A DNA stretch of 64,000 bases from Candidatus Paraburkholderia kirkii (GTDB taxonomy: Bacteria > Pseudomonadota > Gammaproteobacteria > Burkholderiales > Burkholderiaceae). Below the pieces are notes generated by a model, which was given only the letters and a program-made list of their open reading frames with translations, did not search any database and was not told where the DNA came from. The translations under genes and the position numbers were made by a program. Positions 58,121-64,000 of the stretch are shown one piece after another. The DNA is taken from positions 124,001 to 188,000 of the forward strand of contig LFKV01000015.1 of the NCBI GenBank assembly GCA_001189345.1. The letters run 5' to 3'. Numbering within the stretch: position 1 is the first letter of the stretch; every line of letters begins with the position of its first letter.

Positions 58121-58211
58121 GGCGCATTGTCTCCGGAAAGCGCAAAGGATCATTCTAGCGTGGCGCGGACGAACCGAAACCTTCGCCTTCGTCACGGCGG
58201 ATGCATCGGAC

Positions 58212-58237
58212 TGGTGCAAATTCGCGCGAATGCACCA
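58212..58237. promoter_or_regulatory. Two NtrC half-sites upstream of glnA
   Basis: TGGTGCA at 58212-58218 and TGCACCA at 58231-58237, in inverted orientation around a 12-bp spacer. They match the half-site of NtrC but with unusual polarity. Possibly a weaker enhancer site. Confidence 0.45.
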
Positions 58238-58271
58238 GATCGATGCCTCGGTCGGATCGGCCATGAATTTA

Positions 58272-58288
58272 TGCACCTAAAAGGTGCA
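58272..58288. promoter_or_regulatory. NtrC enhancer site of glnA
   Basis: TGCACC-TAAAA-GGTGCA, a perfect 17-bp NtrC palindrome, about 115 bp upstream of the sigma-54 promoter. This spacing is normal for an enhancer. Confidence 0.85.
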
Positions 58289-58385
58289 AAATGCGAAGGC
58301 GACTGCCTGGATCGCGCCTCGCAGTAGCGAAGTCGTTTCACCCAAACGCGCGCTGCTTCAAGCGCTTGGCGCAAAGTTGGTGCGC

Positions 58386-58402
58386 TTGGCACGGAAGCTG
58401 CC
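58386..58402 (+). promoter_or_regulatory. Sigma-54 promoter of glnA
   Basis: TTGGCACGGAAGCTGCC: the -24 element TGGCAC and -12 element CTGC are separated by the correct 5 bases (consensus TGGCAC-N5-TTGC). About 85 bp before the glnA start. Confidence 0.82.
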
Positions 58403-58487
58403 TTCTGATCCTCGATTAGTAGTGATGTACGGAATTGGTCGAGGCGGCGAAGCGATTCGCCGACTTTTGTTAATCAGGAGATAGGTA

Positions 58488-59903
58488 ATGAGTAAATCCG
58501 TGGCCGACATCATGCAACTCGTCAGGGACGAGGACGTCAAGTTCGTCGACTTCCGTTTCACCGATACGCGCGGCAAAGAACAACACGTTTCCGTGCCGGT
58601 TTCGGCATTCGACGAAGACAAATTTGAAAGCGGCCACGCTTTCGACGGTTCGTCCATCGCCGGCTGGAAGGGCATCGAAGCGTCGGACATGCTGCTCGTC
58701 CCGGACGCGGACACCGCCTTCATCGACCCGTTCTACGAAGAGTCGACGCTCGTGCTGACCTGCGACGTGGTCGAGCCCGCCGACGGCAAGGGCTACGAGC
58801 GCGACCCGCGCTCGCTCTCGAAGCGCGCCGAAGCCTATCTCAAGAGCTCGGGCCTGGGCGACACCGCCTACTTCGGTCCAGAGCCGGAATTCTTCATTTT
58901 CGACTCGGTGCAGTGGAACACGGATCAGTCGGGCACGTTCGTGAAGATCGGCTCGGAAGAAGCGCCGTGGTCGTCGGGCAAGGAATTCGAAGGCGGCAAC
59001 ACCGGCCACCGTCCGGGCACGAAGGGCGGCTACTTCCCGGTCGCGCCGGTCGACACGTTCCAGGACATCCGTTCGGAAATGTGTCTGCTGCTCGAACAGA
59101 TCGGCATTCCGGCCGAAGTGCATCACCACGAAGTGGCGGGCCAGGGCCAGAACGAAATCGGCACCAAGTTCTCGACGCTGGTTCAGCGCGCCGACTGGCT
59201 GCAGCAGATGAAGTACATCATCCATAACGTGGCGCACACGTATGGCAAGACGGCGACCTTCATGCCGAAGCCGGTCGTCGGCGACAACGGTTCGGGCATG
59301 CACGTGCACCAGTCGATCTGGAAGGACGGCCAGAACCTGTTCGCGGGCAACGGCTACGCCGGCCTGTCGGAATTCGCGCTGTTCTACATCGGCGGCATCA
59401 TCAAGCATGCGCGCGCGCTGAACGCGATCACAAACCCGGGCACGAACTCGTACAAGCGCCTCGTGCCGCACTTCGAAGCGCCCGTGAAGCTGGCTTACTC
59501 GGCGCGCAACCGTTCGGCCTCGATCCGTATTCCGCACGTGTCGAATCCGAAGGGCCGCCGCATCGAAACGCGCTTCCCGGATCCGCTCGCGAATCCGTAC
59601 CTGTGCTTCTCCGCGCTGATGATGGCGGGTCTCGACGGCGTGCAGAACAAGATTCATCCGGGCGAAGCCGCGGACAAGAATCTGTATGACTTGCCGCCGG
59701 AAGAAGACGCGAAGATCCTGACCGTGTGCGCGGGCCTCGACCAGGCCCTCGACGCGCTCGACGCGGATCGCGAGTTCCTGACGCGCGGCGGCGTGTTCAC
59801 GGACTCGATGCTCGACGCCTACATCGAATTGAAGACGAACGAGCTGCAGCGTTATCGTCAGGCGGTACATCCGATCGAATTCGAGATGTACTACTCGCTG
59901 TAA
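58488..59903 (+). CDS. glnA: Glutamine synthetase type I
   Basis: ATP-dependent glutamine formation from glutamate and ammonia; dodecameric enzyme of 471 residues. Visible motifs: [17 protein letters not shown], the metal-binding [35 protein letters not shown], and the adenylylation site NLYDLPPEE (Tyr400). The start has a strong AGGAGAT site. It is controlled by the upstream NtrC/sigma-54 signals and followed by ntrB-ntrC. Intact. Confidence 0.98.
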   Translation: MSKSVADIMQLVRDEDVKFVDFRFTDTRGKEQHVSVPVSAFDEDKFESGHAFDGSSIAGWKGIEASDMLLVPDADTAFIDPFYEESTLVLTCDVVEPADGKGYERDPRSLSKRAEAYLKSSGLGDTAYFGPEPEFFIFDSVQWNTDQSGTFVKIGSEEAPWSSGKEFEGGNTGHRPGTKGGYFPVAPVDTFQDIRSEMCLLLEQIGIPAEVHHHEVAGQGQNEIGTKFSTLVQRADWLQQMKYIIHNVAHTYGKTATFMPKPVVGDNGSGMHVHQSIWKDGQNLFAGNGYAGLSEFALFYIGGIIKHARALNAITNPGTNSYKRLVPHFEAPVKLAYSARNRSASIRIPHVSNPKGRRIETRFPDPLANPYLCFSALMMAGLDGVQNKIHPGEAADKNLYDLPPEEDAKILTVCAGLDQALDALDADREFLTRGGVFTDSMLDAYIELKTNELQRYRQAVHPIEFEMYYSL

Positions 59904-60015
59904 GCATGACGCCAGCGCGTTGCCTCGAAAGCAATTCGACGAAGCGCGCAGGGCAGGCGCGGTTTCCCGAATCGAGAAGAAGATCGGTGTCACGAACGAC
60001 CTCATTCATTGCACG

Positions 60016-61158
60016 ATGGTGCTCAAGAATCTGATCAAGGCGCGCAAGGGCCACGCCGACGCCCTCTCCGACGACGCCCAGCTCGCGGCAAGCGGTCTTC
60101 TGCCGGGATTCGAGGCGCTGCCCACGAACGTGCTGGTTCTGGACATGCGCAGTCTCAAGATCGCGTACGCGAATCCTTCGGCCGAAGCGATGCTGGAGAT
60201 GTCGCGCAAGCAGCTGACGCAGATGAACTGGGCAGAGCTCTTCGCCAACGCGGAAGAGCTCGCGGCCACGATCGCATCGATCGCGGAGAACCGCTTCAAC
60301 GCGACGCGGCTCGCGGCCGTGCTAGAGCGCCTCGGCCGCGAGCCGGTGCACGTACATGCGATCGTCGGCTATCTGGAGGCCGCTACCGACTACGTGCTGC
60401 TCGAACTCTTCGAGAACGAGCGCCACCTGCGCACCGACAGGGAAGAGCGTATCCACGATCTCACGGCGGTCAACAAGCAGCTGATCCGCAATCTCGCGCA
60501 CGAGATCAAGAATCCGCTCGGCGGCATCCGCGGCGCGGCGCAGCTGCTCGAATTCGAGCTCGGCGCGCTCGAACGCGACGAGCTGCGCGAGTACACGCAG
60601 GTCATCATCAAGGAGTCGGATCGGCTGCAGACGCTGGTCGACAGATTGCTGGAGCCGCACCGGCATCTGCATATCGTCGGCGACGTGAACATCCACGAAG
60701 TGTGCGAGCGCGTGCGCGCCGTGATCCTCGCGGAATTTCCGCGCGGCCTCACGATCGAGCGCGACTACGACGTGAGCGTGCCGGACCTGCGCGGCGACAA
60801 GGAGCAGCTGATCCAGGCGCTGCTGAACATCGTGCGCAACGCGGCCGAGGCGCTCAAGGAGCGCATTTCACAAGGCTATGCGAAGATCGAGCTGCGCACG
60901 CGCATCGCGCGCAAGGTGACGATCGGCAAGAAGCTGCACAAACTGGCATTGGACTTGCGTACCACTGACAACGGTCCCGGAATCCCGAGCGAGATCCGCG
61001 ACCGGATCTTCTTTCCGCTCGTGTCGGGCCGGGAAGACGGCAGCGGTCTCGGCCTCACGCTCGCGCAATCGTTCGTGCATCAGCACGATGGCTTGATCGA
61101 AGTGGAGAGCAGGCCGGGCTGCACCGAGTTCGCCATTCTGTTGCCATTTGAGAACTGA
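60016..61158 (+). CDS. ntrB: Nitrogen regulation sensor kinase NtrB
   Basis: Two-component kinase of 380 residues that phosphorylates NtrC in response to PII. It has an N-terminal PAS domain (LPTNVLVLDMRSLKIAYANP), the phosphorylated His162 in RNLAHEIKNPLGG, an N box (LLNIVRNAAEAL), G1 box (TDNGPGIP) and G2 box (GREDGSGLGLTLA). No membrane helix, as usual for NtrB. The ATG at 60016 (MVLKNLIKARKG) is the typical start; an upstream one at 59920 is possible. Intact. Confidence 0.95.
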   Translation: MVLKNLIKARKGHADALSDDAQLAASGLLPGFEALPTNVLVLDMRSLKIAYANPSAEAMLEMSRKQLTQMNWAELFANAEELAATIASIAENRFNATRLAAVLERLGREPVHVHAIVGYLEAATDYVLLELFENERHLRTDREERIHDLTAVNKQLIRNLAHEIKNPLGGIRGAAQLLEFELGALERDELREYTQVIIKESDRLQTLVDRLLEPHRHLHIVGDVNIHEVCERVRAVILAEFPRGLTIERDYDVSVPDLRGDKEQLIQALLNIVRNAAEALKERISQGYAKIELRTRIARKVTIGKKLHKLALDLRTTDNGPGIPSEIRDRIFFPLVSGREDGSGLGLTLAQSFVHQHDGLIEVESRPGCTEFAILLPFEN

Positions 61159-61294
61159 ACCGTTTGATCACCGACATCACGCCACGAACGTCACAGGCCG
61201 CCGTCAACATGGGCCGCGTCCGCATCAAGCTTTGAAGCCTGACCGTTTCGACGGGGCTCACACCGAACCATACGAAGACTTCTCGCCGAACGAT

Positions 61295-62791
61295 ATGAAG
61301 CCGATCTGGATAGTAGACGACGACCAATCCATCCGCTGGGTGCTGGAAAAGGCGCTCGCACGAGAGAATTTCACGACGCGCAGCTTCTCGGGCGTGCGCG
61401 ATGCGCTCGCCGCGCTCGACGGAGAAAGCCCGCGGGTGCTCGTCTCGGACATCCGCATGCCGGGCGGCTCCGGGCTCGAACTGTTGCAGACCGTGCGCGA
61501 CCGCCTGCCGGGACTGCCGGTCATCATAATGACGGCGTTTTCCGATCTCGACAGCGCGGTGGCCGCGTTCCAGGGCGGTGCGTTCGAATATCTCGCCAAG
61601 CCTTTCGACGTGGACAAGGCCGTCGAGCTGATCCGCCGCGCGGTGGACGAAAGCATGCGCGGCGAAGCCGCGTATGACGAGCGCGTGACGGAAACGCCCG
61701 AGATGCTCGGGCAGGCGCCGGCGATGCAGGACATGTTCCGCGCCATCGGCCGTTTGTCCCATTCGGCGGCGACCGTGCTCATCACGGGCGAATCAGGTAC
61801 CGGAAAGGAGCTTATTGCGCGCGCTTTGCACCGACATAGCCCGCGCGCGAACGGACCGTTCATCGCGCTGAATACGGCGGCGATTCCGAAGGATCTACTG
61901 GAATCCGAATTGTTCGGCCACGAGCGCGGCGCGTTCACCGGCGCGCAGGCAATGCGCCAGGGCCGCTTCGAGCAGGCCGAGAACGGCACGCTCTTTCTCG
62001 ATGAAATCGGCGACATGCCGTTCGACCTGCAGACGCGCCTGTTGCGCGTGCTGTCCGACGTGCAGTTCTATCGCGTGGGCGGCCACAATCCGCTGAAGGC
62101 CAACGTGCGGGTGATCGCGGCGACGCATCAGAATCTCGAGTCGCGCGTGCGGCAGGGCCTGTTCCGCGAGGACCTGTATCACCGCCTGAACGTGATCCGT
62201 CTGCGTCTGCCGGCGTTGCGCGAGCGCAGCGAGGACATTCCGCTGCTTACGCGCCATTTCCTGCAGAAGAGCGCGCGCGATCTCGGCGTGGAGCCTAAGC
62301 GCGTGTCGGACGATGCGCTCGCCTATCTCGCGTCGCTGCCGTTTCCCGGCAACGTGCGTCAGCTGGAGAACCTGTGCAACTGGCTCACGGTGATGGCGCC
62401 CGCGCAGGTGATCGAGCGGAAGGATCTGCCGCCCGATCTTACGCCGCGCCAGGACGCGACGCCGGAGGCCATCGCGGTGTCGACCGACGGCGCGGTGGCC
62501 GCGGCGCCGCTCGCGCAGAACGGCACGGGCGCGGCGGCTGCGCCGGCCGCCACCACGGTATTGGGCGTTTCCGCGAGCGTATGGGAGAACGGCTTGCGCA
62601 CGGAAGTCGCGCGTCTGCTGGGGGAGAATTCCGCCGACGTCATGGACGAGCTCGCGCGCCGCTTCGAAGCCGCAGTGATCCGCGAGGCGCTCGATTTCAC
62701 GCGCGGGCGCAAGGTGGAAGCGGCGGAGCGTCTGGGCATCGGCCGCAATACGATCACGCGCAAGATCCAGGAACTGCACCTGGACGCGTGA
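61295..62791 (+). CDS. ntrC: Nitrogen regulation response regulator NtrC
   Basis: A 498-residue sigma-54 activator. The receiver domain has the phosphorylated Asp52 (VSDIRMPGG) and the Lys of AKPFDVDKA. The AAA+ domain has Walker A GESGTGKE, the sigma-54-contact GAFTGA loop and Walker B TLFLDEIGDM. The C-terminal Fis-type helix-turn-helix is AAERLGIGRNTITRKI. An Ala-rich linker (about residues 390-430) precedes it. Start ATG 61295 (MKPIWIVDDDQS). Intact. Confidence 0.96.
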   Translation: MKPIWIVDDDQSIRWVLEKALARENFTTRSFSGVRDALAALDGESPRVLVSDIRMPGGSGLELLQTVRDRLPGLPVIIMTAFSDLDSAVAAFQGGAFEYLAKPFDVDKAVELIRRAVDESMRGEAAYDERVTETPEMLGQAPAMQDMFRAIGRLSHSAATVLITGESGTGKELIARALHRHSPRANGPFIALNTAAIPKDLLESELFGHERGAFTGAQAMRQGRFEQAENGTLFLDEIGDMPFDLQTRLLRVLSDVQFYRVGGHNPLKANVRVIAATHQNLESRVRQGLFREDLYHRLNVIRLRLPALRERSEDIPLLTRHFLQKSARDLGVEPKRVSDDALAYLASLPFPGNVRQLENLCNWLTVMAPAQVIERKDLPPDLTPRQDATPEAIAVSTDGAVAAAPLAQNGTGAAAAPAATTVLGVSASVWENGLRTEVARLLGENSADVMDELARRFEAAVIREALDFTRGRKVEAAERLGIGRNTITRKIQELHLDA

Positions 62792-62809
62792 CTTCCGTTC
62801 GAACCGCGT

Positions 62810-63592
62810 TCAGCCGAGCGTCGCGATGACCGGCGCGTGGTCGGACGGCTGATCCCATTTGCGCGGCACCTTGTCCACTTCGCACGACGTGCAGCGCGCC
62901 GCCAGTTCCGCCGACAGCAGGATATGGTCGATGCGCAATCCCGCGTTGCGGCGGAACGCCATCATCCGGTAGTCCCACCATGTGTAGAGCTTCTCGGGCT
63001 GCTCGAACTTGCGGAAGGCATCGGTCAGGCCGAGCTCGATCAGCCGGCTGAAGTGCGCGCGCTCTTCGGGCGACACGAGGTTCTGCCCCTCCCACGCTTT
63101 CGGGTCATGCACGTCGCGGTCTTCCGGCGCGATGTTGTAATCGCCCAGCAGCGCGAGCTTCGGGCGACGCGCCATGTCCTCGCGCAGCCATTCGCGCAGC
63201 GCATCCAGCCAGCGCATCTTGTAGGCGAATTTCTCCGAGCCGGGCGCCTGTCCGTTCGGGAAGTACGCTGAGATAATCCGCACGCCGTTCACCGTTGCGG
63301 CGATCACGCGCTGCTGCAAGTCCTCGAAGCCGGGAATGTTGCGCACGACGCTGATTTCGTCGACTTCGAAGCCCGCATCGGCGCGCACCAGAATGCCGAC
63401 GCCGTTGTACGTCTTCTGTCCCGCGAACCAGCTCCTGTAGCCCGCGGCTGCGAGTTCCGCGCGCGGAAACTTCTCGTCGGGGAGCTTCAGTTCCTGCAGG
63501 CACAGGACGTCGACGCCGGAAAGCGCGAGCCAGTCGATGGCGTGCTGCTGTCGGACTTTGAGGGAATTGACGTTCCAGGTGGCGATTTTCAT
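62810..63592 (-). CDS. xthA: Exodeoxyribonuclease III
   Basis: AP endonuclease / 3'-5' exonuclease for base-excision repair, 260 residues. Motifs of the EEP superfamily: MKIATWNVNSLKVR, LQELK (metal-binding Glu), GDYNIAPEDRDV (catalytic Asp-Asn), RIDHILLS and the final SDHAPVIA. Convergent with ntrC. Intact. Confidence 0.95.
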   Translation of the reverse strand: MKIATWNVNSLKVRQQHAIDWLALSGVDVLCLQELKLPDEKFPRAELAAAGYRSWFAGQKTYNGVGILVRADAGFEVDEISVVRNIPGFEDLQQRVIAATVNGVRIISAYFPNGQAPGSEKFAYKMRWLDALREWLREDMARRPKLALLGDYNIAPEDRDVHDPKAWEGQNLVSPEERAHFSRLIELGLTDAFRKFEQPEKLYTWWDYRMMAFRRNAGLRIDHILLSAELAARCTSCEVDKVPRKWDQPSDHAPVIATLG

Positions 63593-63725
63593 TGCGTGGA
63601 CGAAGTGTTAGTTTGGTTATCGTCCGCTTTCGACGATGATCCAGCATGATACCCATAAGCGCGACGGCGTCCGCGCAACGTATTTTTGCAATGCCAATCA
63701 AGTCATCGACAAGGAGGTGACGAAC

Positions 63726-64000
63726 ATGACGTCGCCATTCTCTCTCGCGGTCGCCACGCCCACGCGATCCGGCTCCTTCTGCATGGATTACGTCGGCAGC
63801 GTTCTGGAGCTGCAGCATCACTGTCTCGGCAAGGGCATCGACTTTCGCTTCCTGCCGCTTGCCAACGTCACCTTGATCGACCTCGCCCGCAACACGCTGG
63901 CAAACCGCTTCCTGTGGGAGACGCCGTGCACGCACCTGCTGTTCGTCGACGACGACATGGGCTTCCACGCGGGCGAGCTCGCGCGGATGTTCGATTACCG
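63726..64000 (+). CDS. Glycosyltransferase-like protein, 3' end cut by window edge
   Basis: The ATG at 63726 follows a very strong ribosome-binding site (AAGGAGGTGA). The 91 visible residues start MTSPFSLAVATPTRSGSFCM. They contain LANVTLIDLARNTLANRF and LFVDDDMGFHAGELARMFD. The DDD after a hydrophobic strand is the usual nucleotide-sugar/metal motif of GT-A fold glycosyltransferases. The gene continues past the window. Family assignment is by motif only. Confidence 0.7.
   Translation, partial: MTSPFSLAVATPTRSGSFCMDYVGSVLELQHHCLGKGIDFRFLPLANVTLIDLARNTLANRFLWETPCTHLLFVDDDMGFHAGELARMFDY

Noticed and set aside
1-64000. CRISPR arrays, prophage, rRNA, replication origins or integrons
   Set aside because: No spaced direct repeats, cas-like genes, phage structural genes, rRNA sequence or DnaA-box clusters were seen.
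1-64000. All frameshifts treated as sequencing errors
   Set aside because: Not excluded, but lesions cluster in dispensable genes, include kb-scale deletions, exact duplications, IS insertions and nonsense codons, and spare long essential genes. Kept as an alternative to test.

Overview
The window is GC-rich beta-proteobacterial DNA, most like the Burkholderia / Paraburkholderia / Caballeronia group. The support is gene order (rne-moaA-mobA-moeA, glnA-ntrB-ntrC, and an rpiR-controlled inositol cluster with an IolC fused to a DUF2090-type domain) and protein sequence recognised by eye. No database search was possible.

The dominant feature is gene decay. About two dozen loci are broken by 1-2 base frameshifts, short tandem duplications, nonsense or missense changes, internal deletions or IS insertions. 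Housekeeping genes next to them are intact: rne, galU, valS, a UvrD-type helicase, argA, glnA-ntrB-ntrC, xthA, tusA, yggX and a tRNA-Leu. Lesions that respect essentiality argue for real erosion more than random base-calling error, but raw-read confirmation is needed because most are single indels. The pattern (many pseudogenes, near-identical IS630 copies, loss of chemotaxis, c-di-GMP, inositol, propionate, osmolyte and molybdenum-cofactor functions, with nitrogen assimilation and arginine synthesis kept) resembles a recently host-restricted bacterium. Leaf-nodule Burkholderia/Caballeronia symbionts are one known example of that state; this assignment is inference.

Layout. 1-6766: rne 3' part, a moaA missing its 5' third, mobA, a frameshifted moeA, a small membrane protein and a GNAT enzyme. 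6768-9840: rmuC cut by an IS66 end, followed by an IS3 fragment and IS630 copy 1. 9841-19978: inositol locus. iolC and the rpiR regulator are intact; iolD, all three ABC transporter genes and both dehydrogenases are broken. 20033-20708: a HigBA-like toxin-antitoxin pair (toxin broken, antitoxin intact) between imperfect 40-bp repeats of the dehydrogenase 3' end. 21036-28493: tusA, galU, valS, helicase, broken mtnN. 28492-29287: a Fur-box-like site ahead of two uncharacterised genes. 29425-32662: broken prpE, intact fosmidomycin-resistance-like MFS gene. 33003-37074: remnants of a chemoreceptor, a small unknown gene, an HDOD protein and a GGDEF/EAL protein. 37833-43040: DUF4126 gene, a permease/alaX deletion fusion, a decayed IS66 element and IS630 copy 2. 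43134-47764: tRNA-Leu, phosphodiesterase, broken proP-like gene, yggX, argA. 47787-52260: hrpA with about six frameshifts and a DEAH-to-DKAH change. 52404-57646: YVTN beta-propeller, sterol-desaturase-like gene, EI24 gene with a nonsense codon, a cinA-like gene destroyed by IS630 copy 3, broken cutC. 57656-64000: rhodanese, glnA with sigma-54/NtrC signals, ntrB, ntrC, xthA, and the start of a glycosyltransferase-like gene.

I found no convincing new multi-gene system. The items most worth a second look are the iron-box gene pair, the repeat-flanked HigBA module, the identical C-terminal frameshift in all three IS630 copies, and the mutational signature (CG-dinucleotide slippage, 14-bp tandem duplications, GC-to-AT point changes).
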